Source: Streptomyces thermodiastaticus
GTDB taxonomy: Bacteria > Actinomycetota > Actinomycetes > Streptomycetales > Streptomycetaceae
Reading direction: 5' to 3'
Assembly: GCF_014656135.1 (NCBI RefSeq)
Contig: NZ_BNBV01000014.1
Span: forward strand, 79,607 to 143,606
DNA length: 64,000 nucleotides
This document shows positions 41,935 to 54,761 of the stretch, piece by piece (the first letter of the stretch is position 1; every line of letters begins with the position of its first letter). A model generated the notes under the pieces. That model ran no database searches and was not told the origin of the DNA. It saw nothing but the letters and a program-made list of their open reading frames with translations. Made by a program: the position numbers and the translations under genes.

Positions 41935-42675
41935 ATGCGCATGATCACAAAGAGATACCAGGCCGCCGGGTGGCGCAGCCGTCCGTCGGTCTCCCGAGCC
42001 CTCGGCGTGGTGTGCGCCGTGGCCGCGGCGGGCCTGCTCACCGGCTGCGGCGGAAACGACACGGGCGACTCCGCCACGGCGTCCCCCTCGGCCGAGCCCC
42101 TGCAGGCGCAGGCGACCTCCCCGTCGCCGACCGACGCCTCGCCCGCCTCCCCCACGGCCGCCTCGCCCTCGCCGAGCGACAGCCGGCTCACCGAGGACCA
42201 GGCCGAGCGCAAGGCGATCGTGCCCAAGGTCAAGATCGGCTGGGACAAGGCCCTGGACACCGCCGTGCGGAAGGTGCCCGACGCCAAGCCGGTCTCGGTC
42301 GAACTGGACGGGCCGGCCGACAAGCCCGCCTGGAAGGCCGAGGTGGCGACCGCCGACGGCACCGCTCACACCGTCCGGGTCGACGCGGTCACCGGCACGG
42401 CCGACCAGGCCCGCACCGACAGCGACCAGGACCCCGACGACAAGCGGGAGCTGGCCGACCTGTTGAAGAAGGCCACCGTCACCCCGCAGCAGGCGGTGCG
42501 GACCGCCACCGACAAGACCAAGGGCACCGTCACCTCCGTCGGATTGGGCGACACCGACCAGGGCGCACCCAAGTGGTCCGTCGACGTGGTCACGACCGAC
42601 AACTGGAACAAGACCACGTACGACATCGACGCCGCGAACCGCAAGATCCTCCGGGAACACATGGACCGGGACTGA
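41935..42675 (+). CDS. Lipoprotein with PepSY-like domains
   Basis: The 246-residue protein starts at ATG 41935 (ATG 41941 is an alternative); no ribosome binding site is visible. The signal sequence ends in a lipobox (AAAGLLTGCGG, lipidated Cys about residue 38). A Ser/Pro/Ala-rich linker follows (about 45-82). Two PepSY-type repeats come next (KIGWDKALDTAVRKVPDAK, then AWKAEVATADGTAHTVRVDAVTG; and VTPQQAVRTATDKTKG, then PKWSVDVVTTDNWNKTTYDIDAANRKI). PepSY domains are often inhibitory or act in cell-wall stress sensing. The protein should be anchored to the outer face of the membrane. Confidence 0.8.
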   Translation: MRMITKRYQAAGWRSRPSVSRALGVVCAVAAAGLLTGCGGNDTGDSATASPSAEPLQAQATSPSPTDASPASPTAASPSPSDSRLTEDQAERKAIVPKVKIGWDKALDTAVRKVPDAKPVSVELDGPADKPAWKAEVATADGTAHTVRVDAVTGTADQARTDSDQDPDDKRELADLLKKATVTPQQAVRTATDKTKGTVTSVGLGDTDQGAPKWSVDVVTTDNWNKTTYDIDAANRKILREHMDRD

Positions 42676-42758
42676 GGACCGAGGACCGGGACGAGTCCGG
42701 CCGGTCCTACGTCCTTCGCCCGTTACGTCGCTGGGGCAGCCTCACTACCGTGCCCGTC

Positions 42759-43769
42759 ATGGATACGACAGGCACACTCGACGAGGCGCTCCAGCGACTC
42801 CACCGCTGCGGACCCGAGCGGCTCGGCCGGCTGAGCAACCACGCGCCGATGGCCGTGGAAGCCCTCGTCACCCACGGGCACGCACGCTCCGTGCACCGCT
42901 GGATCGACCACTACGCCCGCAGACTGGAGGAGTTCCCGTCCGGCACGCGGCCGGTCACGGCCGCCGACTGGCGTGAGGCGCTGGGGGATCCGCGCCGGGT
43001 GGCGGACTGGATCGCCTTCTTCGCGCACGAGGTCGCCGAGCGTCCCTGGACCGAGCTGCTCGCGCAGTGGTGGCCCCGGCTGCTGCCCGGACTGTACGGC
43101 GGGTCGACGCATCCGGTGATCCGGGTGGGTCACGCCGTGCGCACCCTGCTGGCCGGGGAGACGACCGGTCCGCGCCTGGCCGAGCTGGCCCATGGCCTGG
43201 GCTACTGGGCCGCCCGGCACCGGCCCGTCACGGGTGTCACCGGTGTGCCCGGCGCGGACAGTGCCGCCGCCGCGCTGGACGCGGTGGAGCCCGTCGCCGA
43301 GCGGCAGGGCCCCTTCCCCTCCCGGCTGGAGCGCGTCCGGCGTCTGCCGGTGTGGGCGGCGTCGGTCGCCGATCCCGACGAGGCCCGGCGCCGCCTGGCC
43401 GAACTGGTGCGGGCTGCCACCCATCGCTACGCCACCCACGGCCACGGCGAGGAGACCATGCTGGTCCACGCGGCCACCGCGCCCAACGCCGTGCTGCGCA
43501 CCCTGCCCGCGCTCCCCCGGACCCTGTGGGTGCCGAGCCTGCGGGCGGCGTGGACGGCGTCCGCCGCGGTGACCGCGATGTACGCGCCCGACGCCCCGGT
43601 CGCCTACCGCGCACCGGCCGGCCTGTCCGCCGACGAGGTCTTCGAACGGGCCCTGCGCCACGGCGACGAGCACGTCCTCAAGTTCACCGACACCGCCCTC
43701 GACGTCGGTGACGCGCAGGCGCTGGCGGCGGCACTGCGCTGCATGGAACTGAGCGAGCCGCTGACCTGA
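42759..43769 (+). CDS. Questin oxidase-like protein (DUF4243 family)
   Basis: The 336-residue protein starts at ATG 42759. TACCGT at 42746-42751 sits seven bases upstream as a candidate -10 and there is no ribosome binding site, so a leaderless mRNA is likely. Helical blocks such as LSNHAPMAVEALVTHGHARSVHRWIDHYARRLE, VIRVGHAVRTLLAG, LAHGLGYWAARH and ATHGHGEETMLVHAATAPNAV, with conserved His residues, match the questin-oxidase/AflY-like family. Fungal members cleave anthraquinones in a Baeyer-Villiger-like step. The bacterial substrate is unknown. Confidence 0.8.
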   Translation: MDTTGTLDEALQRLHRCGPERLGRLSNHAPMAVEALVTHGHARSVHRWIDHYARRLEEFPSGTRPVTAADWREALGDPRRVADWIAFFAHEVAERPWTELLAQWWPRLLPGLYGGSTHPVIRVGHAVRTLLAGETTGPRLAELAHGLGYWAARHRPVTGVTGVPGADSAAAALDAVEPVAERQGPFPSRLERVRRLPVWAASVADPDEARRRLAELVRAATHRYATHGHGEETMLVHAATAPNAVLRTLPALPRTLWVPSLRAAWTASAAVTAMYAPDAPVAYRAPAGLSADEVFERALRHGDEHVLKFTDTALDVGDAQALAAALRCMELSEPLT

Positions 43770-43808
43770 GCCGTCCGGTCCCGGGCACCTTCCCCGGGCC
43801 CGGACGGC
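43770..43808. terminator. Bidirectional terminator hairpin
   Basis: GCCGTCCGG (43770-43778) pairs with CCGGACGGC (43800-43808), with an additional CCCGGG pairing inside, followed by TTT. It separates two convergent genes. Confidence 0.8.
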
Positions 43809-43824
43809 TTTCCGCGGCTGTCGG

Positions 43825-47383
<3,559 letters not shown>

Positions 47384-49273
47384 ATGACCGTCACCGACAC
47401 CCCGGCCGCACACGGCGCCACGCCGCCCCCTCCGCCGCCCGCCACCATCTCCTACGAGGGCGAGTTCGCCAAGAACCCGCTGGCCGAGGCCGGTTTCGGC
47501 GCGATGTGCCGGCGACTGCCGGGCGTGCTCGGCCACACCGTGCGGATGGCCTGGGCGGTGGACCGGACCGGCGTCGTCCTGCTGCTGCTCTGCCAGCTGC
47601 TGGCCGGCGCCGCGGCCGCCGTCGTCCTCGCCTTCACCGCACGCGCCATGCACCACGTCCTCGGCACGGGGAGCGTGACCGAACGCCTGCACGACGCACT
47701 GCCCGCCCTGGTCGTGGTGGCGGTCGCCGCCGGGACGGGCCGGGCCGGCGGCGCCCTGGCCGCGTACGCCGACGGCCGGATCACACCACGGCTGATGACC
47801 GAGGCCGACATCGCGCTCGTGTCCGCGGTGTGCCGGGTGGAGTCCTCCGCGTACGGCGAGGCCGGGTTCGCCGACCGGCAGGAGGCGGCGGAGGTCGGTG
47901 CCACCCGGACCCGGTTCATGGTGCAGGACGCGCAGCGGTTCCTGGCCGCCGCGATCCGGATGGTCACCGCGAGCGGTGTGATCACGGCACTGCACTGGAC
48001 GATGCTGCCGCTGCTCCTGCTGGCGGTGCTCCCGGCCGGCGTGGGCGCGGTGCTGAGCGCGCGGGTCGACTACGAGACCCACTACCTGACCATCGCCGAC
48101 CGCAACGTCCGCTCCATGATGCGCTGGTGGGCGACGTACTCGCGGTTCGGGGACGAGGTGCGCGCCAACGGCATGACCGGGTACCTCGTCTACTGGTACC
48201 GCGCGCTGTCCGACCGCATCGACCGGCGCGCGCTGAGCGCCGCACCGCGGGTGCTGCGCATCTCCCTGGCCACCAGCGCCCTGGGCGGGCTGTTCCTGCT
48301 GGGGACCTGGGGGCTGCTGGCGTGGCTGGCCGCCACGGGCCGGGTCGCGCTGCCGGTGGCGGCGACCGCCGTGGTCGCCGTGCAGACCACGCTGGCCGCA
48401 CTGGGGCAGTTCGTCCAGCACGGCGCCGCGCTGTTCCACACCTCGCTGTACCTGGCGGACATGCGGACCTTCCTCGACCAGGCCGCCGAGCGCGCACCCC
48501 GGCGGGGCACCGCCACCGTCCCGGAACGCGTCGACGAGATCCGGCTCGACGACGTGGTCTACCGCTACCCGGGCAGGGAGCAGCCGGCGGTCGACGGTGT
48601 CTCGCTGACCCTGCGCCGCGGCGAGATCCTGGCCGTCGTCGGGGAGAACGGCTCGGGCAAGTCGACCCTGGTCAGGCTGATCACGGGGATCCTGCTCGCG
48701 GACCGGGGCCGGGTGCTGTGGGACGGGATCGATCTGGCCGGCGCCGATCCCGACGCGGTGTGGAAGCGCACCGCGCTGGTGCCGCAGAACTACGCCCGCT
48801 GGCCGCTGCGCGCCCGGGAGAACGTCACCCTGGGACAGCCGAGGACGTTCGACGACGCACCGGTGTGGCAGGCCATGGACGCGGTCGGCATGCGGGAGAC
48901 GATCGAGGGCCTGCCGAAACAGCTCGACACCCTGCTGGCCAAACAGTGGTGGGGCGGTGCCGAGCTGTCCGGCGGCCAGTGGCAGCGCCTGGCGTGCGCC
49001 CGCGCCCTGTACCGCCGCACTCCGCTGCTCGTCCTCGACGAGCCGACCTCGCAGATGGACCCGCGGGGCGAGCACCGGATCCTTGTGGAGATCAAACGCA
49101 TCGCCGCCGAGCGCATGACGATCGTGGTCACCCACCAGCTGCAGAACACCAGGCTGGCCGACCGGATCGTCGTCCTGCGGCACGGCCGGGTGGCCGAGCA
49201 GGGCACGTACGAGGAACTGGCCGCCGCCGGCGGCCTGTTCGCGGAACTGCTCTCCCTGTCCGAGGACCGGTGA
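47384..49273 (+). CDS. ABC exporter, fused transmembrane and ATPase domains
   Basis: The 629-residue protein starts at ATG 47384, behind GGGAGGAA. A Pro-rich N-terminus (PPPPPPA) leads to a six-helix membrane domain (about 50-360). The ATPase follows (about 375-625) with Walker A GENGSGKST, Q-loop VPQNYARWPL, signature ELSGGQWQRLACARAL and Walker B LLVLDEPTSQMD; the switch His is in THQL. It lacks a partner gene, so it probably works as a homodimer. Substrate is unknown; lipid, peptide or drug export are the usual choices. Confidence 0.9.
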   Translation: MTVTDTPAAHGATPPPPPPATISYEGEFAKNPLAEAGFGAMCRRLPGVLGHTVRMAWAVDRTGVVLLLLCQLLAGAAAAVVLAFTARAMHHVLGTGSVTERLHDALPALVVVAVAAGTGRAGGALAAYADGRITPRLMTEADIALVSAVCRVESSAYGEAGFADRQEAAEVGATRTRFMVQDAQRFLAAAIRMVTASGVITALHWTMLPLLLLAVLPAGVGAVLSARVDYETHYLTIADRNVRSMMRWWATYSRFGDEVRANGMTGYLVYWYRALSDRIDRRALSAAPRVLRISLATSALGGLFLLGTWGLLAWLAATGRVALPVAATAVVAVQTTLAALGQFVQHGAALFHTSLYLADMRTFLDQAAERAPRRGTATVPERVDEIRLDDVVYRYPGREQPAVDGVSLTLRRGEILAVVGENGSGKSTLVRLITGILLADRGRVLWDGIDLAGADPDAVWKRTALVPQNYARWPLRARENVTLGQPRTFDDAPVWQAMDAVGMRETIEGLPKQLDTLLAKQWWGGAELSGGQWQRLACARALYRRTPLLVLDEPTSQMDPRGEHRILVEIKRIAAERMTIVVTHQLQNTRLADRIVVLRHGRVAEQGTYEELAAAGGLFAELLSLSEDR

Positions 49274-49538
49274 GGACCGCGCACCAGCGGCGGTCGGGGG
49301 TACCGCGTGCGCTGACACGGCGTGGGAGCGCGCCGCCCGCCCGGGCGCGGGGCGGCGCGCCGCCGGATGCGGGCGGGAGTCGTCAGCGGTGCGGGTGACT
49401 GCCGGGGGTCTTCCGGCCGGGGCGCGAGTCACCCCTTTCCCGCCGGATGCCCGGAACGCCCGTGCATGCGAGAGAAGCGGGAAAACCCCAGGTGAGTCCG
49501 CGGACCGGATCGCGAGACGGTTTTGCCCCGGCCGCTTA

Positions 49539-49553
49539 CATGTTATTTACATG
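49539..49553. promoter_or_regulatory. Inverted repeat CATGT-TATTT-ACATG at a transporter start
   Basis: A 5+5 inverted repeat overlaps the start of the transporter gene in an AT-rich patch (TTACATGTTATTTACATG). It may contain both -10 and operator for a leaderless transcript. Confidence 0.35.
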
Positions 49554-50570
49554 CTGCGCATGCAGAACTCCGACACCCCGACCCGGACCGGCTGCACGAC
49601 CGCGCCCGCCGGCGGCCCCACCCCCGCGGACCGTGCCGCCCGCCGCGCGGTCACGGTCTTCCCCGTCCTCGTCGTCGCCGCCGGCCTCATCGGGCTGCTC
49701 TCCCCCTCCACCTTCTCCGGGTACGGCCCCGACGTCCCCTACCTTTTGGGGGTGGTCATGTTCTGCATGGGGCTCACCATGTCCCTGGAGGACTTCAAGG
49801 GCGTGGCCCGCCGGCCCTGGGTGGTGCTGCTCGGCCTGGCGGCACACTATGTGATCATGCCGGGGCTCGGGTGGCTGATCGCCCATGTGCTGCACCTGTC
49901 CCCCGCGCTCGCGGCCGGCGTCATCCTGGTGGGCTGCGCGCCGAGCGGTACGGCGTCCAACGTCGTCACCTACCTCGCGCGCGGTGACGTCGCGCTGAGC
50001 GTGTCCGTCGCCACCGTCTCCACCGTCCTCGCTCCGCTGCTGACCCCGCCGCTGACACTGCTGCTGGCGGGCGAGTACCTGCCCGTCGACGCCGGTTCGA
50101 TGGTGACCGACATCCTCAAGACCGTGCTGCTGCCGGTCTTCGCGGGGCTCGTGGTACGCCTGGTCGCGGGGCGCTGGGTGTCCCGGGTGCTGGGCGCGAT
50201 GCCGTGGCTGTCGTCGCTGGCGATCGCCGCGATCGTCGCCGTGGTCGTCGCGGGCAGCGCCGACGCCCTGAAGTCCGCCGCGTTCACCGTGCTGGCGGCG
50301 GTGGTGCTGCACAACGGCTGCGGGCTGGCCCTCGGCTACGGCTGCGGCCGGCTCACCCGGCTCGGGCGGCCCGCCTCCCGCGCGATGGCCTTCGAGGTCG
50401 GCATGCAGAACTCGGGACTGGCCGCCTCGCTCGCCACCGCGCACTTCAGCCCGCTGGCCGCCCTGCCCGCCGCCGTGTTCTCCGTGTGGCACAACATCTC
50501 CGGTGCGCTCGTCGCCGCGTGGATGGCACGGCGTGCGGCGGCCCCGTCGGGCGCCGTCGCCGGTCGGTGA
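49551..50570 (+). CDS. Bile acid:sodium symporter family transporter
   Basis: The 339-residue protein (ATG 49551, or 49560) has about ten TM helices. VMFCMGLTMSLEDFKGVARRPWVVLLG and GVILVGCAPSGTASNVVTYLARGDVALSVSVATVSTVLAPLLTPPL contain the two crossed, Pro/Gly-broken helices of the BASS fold. EVGMQNSGLAASLATAHF carries the E-x-x-x-Q-N sodium-site motif. Bacterial members move organic anions such as pantoate or pyruvate-like acids with sodium. The ACR3 arsenite branch is less likely, as its Cys motif is not seen. The N-terminus (about 30 hydrophilic residues) is cytoplasmic. Confidence 0.88.
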   Translation: MLRMQNSDTPTRTGCTTAPAGGPTPADRAARRAVTVFPVLVVAAGLIGLLSPSTFSGYGPDVPYLLGVVMFCMGLTMSLEDFKGVARRPWVVLLGLAAHYVIMPGLGWLIAHVLHLSPALAAGVILVGCAPSGTASNVVTYLARGDVALSVSVATVSTVLAPLLTPPLTLLLAGEYLPVDAGSMVTDILKTVLLPVFAGLVVRLVAGRWVSRVLGAMPWLSSLAIAAIVAVVVAGSADALKSAAFTVLAAVVLHNGCGLALGYGCGRLTRLGRPASRAMAFEVGMQNSGLAASLATAHFSPLAALPAAVFSVWHNISGALVAAWMARRAAAPSGAVAGR

Positions 50571-50931
50571 CCTCGGGCCCCGGTGCGGCCGGGGCCCGCG
50601 CACCCCGCGCCGTCCGCCGCCCGGGGTCCCCGTTCGTCCGCAGCTCTTAGCCCAGTCGGCTGGCGGTGACGGTGCCGCTCACCGGTTCGCGCGGCCGTCC
50701 GTGCTTCCATCGCGGCTGGAGGCGGAAACGGTCGAGGGGAACCGCGACGACTCGTGTTCTCCGCGCAGCGCCTCCCGGCGGCGTGTGCCGCCCGCCACAG
50801 CCGTGGCGGGCGCTCGCGCCGTGCTCTTCGTCCACTGCCGGGCCGTCGGCGCTGCCGTCGGGCCGGCGCGGAGCCTTGCGCCGGGCTCCGGACGCCACCC
50901 ATGCCGTAGCGATGGCCCGAGGAGTCGGTTG
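50571..50931. other. Spacer before the P450 gene
   Basis: No gene is supported. The frame leading into the P450 is open but its product is Arg/Pro-rich and atypical. CGAGGAG at 50919-50925 is the P450 ribosome binding site. Confidence 0.5.
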
Positions 50932-52137
50932 ATGACCGGGAACGACGAGGCGATCACCTGCCCGTTCGACTTCAGCGATGCCCTGGAGTTCGATCCCGTG
51001 CTCGCGGATCTGATGGAGCGCGACGGGCCCGTCCGTATCCGCCTGCCCTACGGTGACGCGGATGCCTGGCTGTTCACCGGCTTCGACGCCGTCAAGCAGG
51101 TCACCACCGACCAGCGGCTGAGCCGGGCGGCCATCGTGGGTCACGACTACCCGCGGATGACGGCGGAGCCCATCGTCTCGCGCGAGTCGATCAATGTGAT
51201 GGACCCGCCGCACAGCACCCGGGTGCGGCACCTGGCCTCGCAGGCCTTCACCCAGCAGCATGTCGACGCCCTGCGGCCGCGCATCGTCCGCCTGGCGGAC
51301 CAGTTGCTGGACGAGATGGAGCAGCAGGGCCCGCCCGCCGACCTGGTGCGGCATCTGTCGGACCCGCTGCCCCAGCACACCGTCCTCGACCTGCTCGGCA
51401 TCGAGCGGCAGGAGTGGCCCCGCATCCAGGAGTCGGTGCGGCAGCTGCTCGTCGTCGACCCCGGTCACAAGGAGACCGCGGCGACGGCGAAGGCCGATCT
51501 GACGGCCTACTTCGGCAAGCTCGTCGAGCAGCGCCGGCACTCCCCCGGCGACGACCTGATCAGCACGATGGCCGCCGCCCGCGACGGCAAGGAGCAGCTC
51601 GACGACAAGGAGCTGGCGGTCATGGCGCTGACGGTGGCGCTCAGCGGCCAGGACACGGCCACCTGCCAGATCAGCAACATCGCCTACCTGCTGCTGACCC
51701 GTCCGGAGCTGCTGGAGCATGTGCGCAGCCGGCCGGAGTCGCTGACCGGTGTGCTGCACGAGCTGCTGCGCTGGATCCCGTTCCGCAAGGGCGTCGGCAT
51801 CCCCCGGCTGGCGCTGGAGGACCTGGAACTGGACGGCGTGCACATCCGCGCGGGGGACTTCGTGCACGTGTCCTACCTGGCGGCCAACCGTGACCCGGAG
51901 CGTTACCCGGACCCGCACGCCATCGACCTGGAGCGGCCCGTCAGCCCGCACATGACGTTCGGCTGGGGCGGACACCGGTGCATCGCGATGCCGTTGGCGA
52001 TGGCGGAGCTGGAAGTGGCGGTCGGACGGCTGGTGGAGAGGTTCCCCGGCCTGCGGCTGGCCGTGCCGGCACAGGACGTCCGCTGGGACACGAAGACCAT
52101 CCGGCGTTTCCCGCTTCAGCTGCCGGTGACCTGGTGA
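50932..52137 (+). CDS. Cytochrome P450, bacterial class I type
   Basis: The 401-residue soluble monooxygenase starts at ATG 50932 behind GAGGAG. The I-helix oxygen-activation motif reads ALSGQDTATCQ, the K-helix E-x-x-R is ELLR, and the heme-binding loop FGWGGHRCIAMPLA places the thiolate Cys near residue 349. Where most P450s have Cys-x-Gly, this has Cys-Ile-Ala. Substrate-recognition residues suggest a CYP105/107-like actinobacterial enzyme. No ferredoxin gene or biosynthetic cluster adjoins it, so redox partners must come from elsewhere. Confidence 0.9.
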   Translation: MTGNDEAITCPFDFSDALEFDPVLADLMERDGPVRIRLPYGDADAWLFTGFDAVKQVTTDQRLSRAAIVGHDYPRMTAEPIVSRESINVMDPPHSTRVRHLASQAFTQQHVDALRPRIVRLADQLLDEMEQQGPPADLVRHLSDPLPQHTVLDLLGIERQEWPRIQESVRQLLVVDPGHKETAATAKADLTAYFGKLVEQRRHSPGDDLISTMAAARDGKEQLDDKELAVMALTVALSGQDTATCQISNIAYLLLTRPELLEHVRSRPESLTGVLHELLRWIPFRKGVGIPRLALEDLELDGVHIRAGDFVHVSYLAANRDPERYPDPHAIDLERPVSPHMTFGWGGHRCIAMPLAMAELEVAVGRLVERFPGLRLAVPAQDVRWDTKTIRRFPLQLPVTW

Positions 52138-52258
52138 GCCGGCCTGGCGGCGGGTTCGCTCGTCCACGGTGAGGTCCTGGTGCCGGGCGGGCCGCGGCGG
52201 ACGGCCGGCCCCGGGACGGGCCCGCTCGCCCAGCTGCTCGGCTTCGAGGCCCGCGCGC

Positions 52259-53461
52259 TCAGGAGGGGCTGGGGCGCGGCGTGGACGCGGCCCGGTGGTC
52301 CGCCCGCCGCCCGGGGCGCGGGTCCCGGTCGTGCCGCGGGTCGCCCGGCACACGGGCCACGGGCACGGCGAGCACCGCACCGCCGGGTCCGGTCGTCACG
52401 GTCAGGCCCTTGCCGGTCCGGCCGAGCAGTGCACCGAGCCAGGCACGATCCTCCTCGCCGGCCCGCTCCAGCCGCATCCGGCGGGCCCGCAGTGTCTCCA
52501 CCCGCAGCCGCAGCAGTCGCCCGGTGCCGGCGTCCAGCGTGGGGAACCAGGCCGGGCGCAGGTCGTCGCGGAACTCCTCGTAGCCCGAGATGCCCTCGTA
52601 GTCGTCGACGAAGTCGCCGCAGCCGTACAGGACCAGGCGGTCCCGGTACACCTCGGCGGGGCGGGGGTGGTGCGAGGAGTGCCCGTGGACGAGGTCGACG
52701 CCGTCGTCGACGAGCCGGCGGGCGAACCGGGTCTGCTCGGCGGGCACGCCGAAGCCCCAGTTGGAGCCCCAGTGGACGGAGACAGCCACCAGGTCTCCCG
52801 GCCGTCGTGTCCGTCGTACGCGCTCGAGGAGTCCTGCGGCCGCCCCGGGGGTGAGCTCAGGGACGCGGGCGACACCGTGCCGGTCCGGCGTCGCCGCCCA
52901 GCTGGGCGGTATGCCGCTGGAGGCCGTGCCGACGGCGAACACCAGCAGGCGGGCGCCGCCCGGCAGCGGGCACACCGCGGGGGCGAGGGCCTCGTCGGCG
53001 TTGCGGCCCGCCCCCGCGGTGCGCAGACCGGCAGCGTGCAGCACGTCGAGTGTCTCCAGCAGCCCGGGGCGGCCGAAGTCCAGCACATGGTTGTTGGCGA
53101 GGACGCAGACGTCGGGCCGGACGGCGGTGAGGGCGGGCAGGTTGTCCGGATGCATCCGGTAGTGGATCTCCTTGCCCGGCGCGAAGGTGTCGCACCGGGT
53201 CACGGAGGTCTCCAGGTTCACGATGCGCGCGTGCGGGGCGACGTCGTCCAGGAGGCGCAGGGCGTCTCCCCAGGGCCACGACGGCGGAACGGGCGCCGGA
53301 ATCGGGCCGTTTGCCGCCTGCGCCAGCGCGACGTACTCCCGTGCGTCGCGCACCCAGCCCTCCCGCAGCGCCGGGTCGCCGGGGTGGCCGAGGATCTGGT
53401 CCACGCCGCGCCCGAGCATCACGTCGCCGCACAGGAACAGGGTGACCTCGTCACCGGTCAT
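52259..53461 (-). CDS. CapA/PGA_cap-like metallophosphatase-fold protein
   Basis: The 400-residue protein starts at ATG 53461. It begins EVTLFLCGDVMLGRGVDQIL, the CapA GDVMLGRG metal-site motif. VNLETSVTR, CVLANNHVLDFGRPGLLETLDVL and LVAVSVHWGSNWGFGVPAEQTRFARRLVDDGVDLVHGHSSHHP supply the other conserved Asn and His blocks. No signal peptide or membrane anchor is seen, unlike Bacillus CapA, so it may be cytoplasmic. The family includes poly-gamma-glutamate capsule proteins and related enzymes of unknown activity. Confidence 0.88.
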   Translation of the reverse strand: MTGDEVTLFLCGDVMLGRGVDQILGHPGDPALREGWVRDAREYVALAQAANGPIPAPVPPSWPWGDALRLLDDVAPHARIVNLETSVTRCDTFAPGKEIHYRMHPDNLPALTAVRPDVCVLANNHVLDFGRPGLLETLDVLHAAGLRTAGAGRNADEALAPAVCPLPGGARLLVFAVGTASSGIPPSWAATPDRHGVARVPELTPGAAAGLLERVRRTRRPGDLVAVSVHWGSNWGFGVPAEQTRFARRLVDDGVDLVHGHSSHHPRPAEVYRDRLVLYGCGDFVDDYEGISGYEEFRDDLRPAWFPTLDAGTGRLLRLRVETLRARRMRLERAGEEDRAWLGALLGRTGKGLTVTTGPGGAVLAVPVARVPGDPRHDRDPRPGRRADHRAASTPRPSPS

Positions 53462-53952
53462 GGTCCCACCGTAGTACGCGCCGGAGCCGCCCGGCGGTGT
53501 CCGCGAAGAACCGCCGCGGCGGACCCGGCGATGCCGGACGGACCCCGGGGCACGTGACATCCGTCACACCTGGCGTGCCTCTACGCGCGCGGATAGTAGA
53601 TGCCGCTCCGCTGACATACGTGATTTTGTCCGGCTTGGCACGGGCATCCGGGATGCCGGTGTCGTCGGGTCTCCTCCGTCCCGCCGCGCTCTCTCATTCT
53701 TCCGGTCCGGCCGGGTTCTGACGGACCGGCAGCGACGGCGGGTTCTGTGCCGGCCGCTCCGGTGCGGCGGGGTGCCGGCGGCCCGCGCCGGGCCGGCCTA
53801 CTGCCGCGCGTAGTACGAAGGTGTATTGCCAGGTGCGGCAGGGCCTCCACACAATGAGGCACCGCATCACATTTCCGCAGCTCAAGGGCGATGTGTGCGT
53901 GAAGGACGCCCGTGCGACGGGCGCTCGGCGGCCACCTAGTGAGGTCTTGTAC
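53462..53952. other. Divergent spacer between the CapA-like and CAP genes
   Basis: The 490 bp contain no supported gene. CGCGCGGATAGTAG (53584-53597) and CGCGCGTAGTACG (53805-53817) are loosely similar and may be promoter parts. TGCC-AGGTGC-GGCA (53827-53840) is a small inverted repeat about 115 bp before the CAP-protein start. Confidence 0.4.
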
Positions 53953-54579
53953 ATGGCAACGCACCGAAAGAACAGGCAGCACCGGCGGGTGGCCATCGCG
54001 GTTCTCGCGATGGCCGGCGTGGGCATACCGTCCGCCGCCATGGCCTGTGTCGACGGGCCGGACGGCGGCACACATGCGGAGCACCGTGCGGCGGCACACG
54101 TGTGGACGGACACCGCCCGCACCCAGGACGGCTCCGGCGGCGCCCGAGCCGCCGCGGACACCTCCGCCGCCCCCGCCGCCACGACGGCACCCGCGGCCAC
54201 GCAGGACGACGCGATCACCCAGGTCGTGGACCTGGTCAACGCCGAGCGCGCCAAGGCCGGGTGCTCGCCGGTGACCCTGGAGGCGCGGCTGACCCAGGCG
54301 GCGCAGGCGCACAGCGAGGACATGGCGGCCCATCAGAACATGTCGCACACCGGCTCCGACGGCTCCTCTCCGGGCGACCGGATCACCCGGGCCGGCTACG
54401 ACTGGCGGGCCTACGGCGAGAACGTCGCCTACGGCTATGCCACGCCCGAGCAGGTCATGGACGCCTGGATGAACAGCCCCGGCCACCGGGCGAACATTCT
54501 CGACTGCGACTACCAGGAGATCGGTGTCGGGCACGCGCAGCCCGGCGACTACTGGACGCAGGACTTCGCCGCCCGCTGA
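53953..54579 (+). CDS. Secreted CAP/SCP-domain protein
   Basis: The 208-residue protein starts at ATG 53953. A signal peptide (about 1-32, RKNRQHRRVAIAVLAMAGVG, ending AAMA) and an Ala/Thr-rich linker (about 35-88) precede the CAP domain. The domain reads TQVVDLVNAERAKAGCSPVTLEARLTQAAQAHSEDMAAHQNMSHTGSDG, then YGENVAYGYATPEQVMDAWMNSPGHRANILDCDYQEIGVGHA. It includes the conserved His, Glu and His of the cavity. CAP proteins are extracellular and bind sterols, lipids or peptidoglycan-related ligands; the bacterial role is unclear. Confidence 0.9.
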   Translation: MATHRKNRQHRRVAIAVLAMAGVGIPSAAMACVDGPDGGTHAEHRAAAHVWTDTARTQDGSGGARAAADTSAAPAATTAPAATQDDAITQVVDLVNAERAKAGCSPVTLEARLTQAAQAHSEDMAAHQNMSHTGSDGSSPGDRITRAGYDWRAYGENVAYGYATPEQVMDAWMNSPGHRANILDCDYQEIGVGHAQPGDYWTQDFAAR

Positions 54580-54761
54580 CGCCGCGCCGGCGTCACGGCA
54601 CTCTCCTGCCGGGCCCGGGTCCGCGTGGACGCGCACCGCTCGCCACCGGTGTGCGCCGCCGCGCGGCCCGGGCCCGCGCCGTGTCCGGCCGGAGCACCCG
54701 AAGGCCCGCCCCCGCGCCCGGGGTGTGCCATGTGTCCGTCCCGGCGCGGGTGACCGGTGAC

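Noticed and set aside
49551..50570. ACR3-type arsenite exporter
   Set aside because: The protein has BASS-family features, but the Cys in the fourth helix typical of ACR3 is not seen and no ars genes are nearby.
49551..52137. A biosynthetic gene cluster around the P450
   Set aside because: Neighbours are a transporter, a CapA-like protein and an ABC exporter. No synthase, cyclase or tailoring partners are present.
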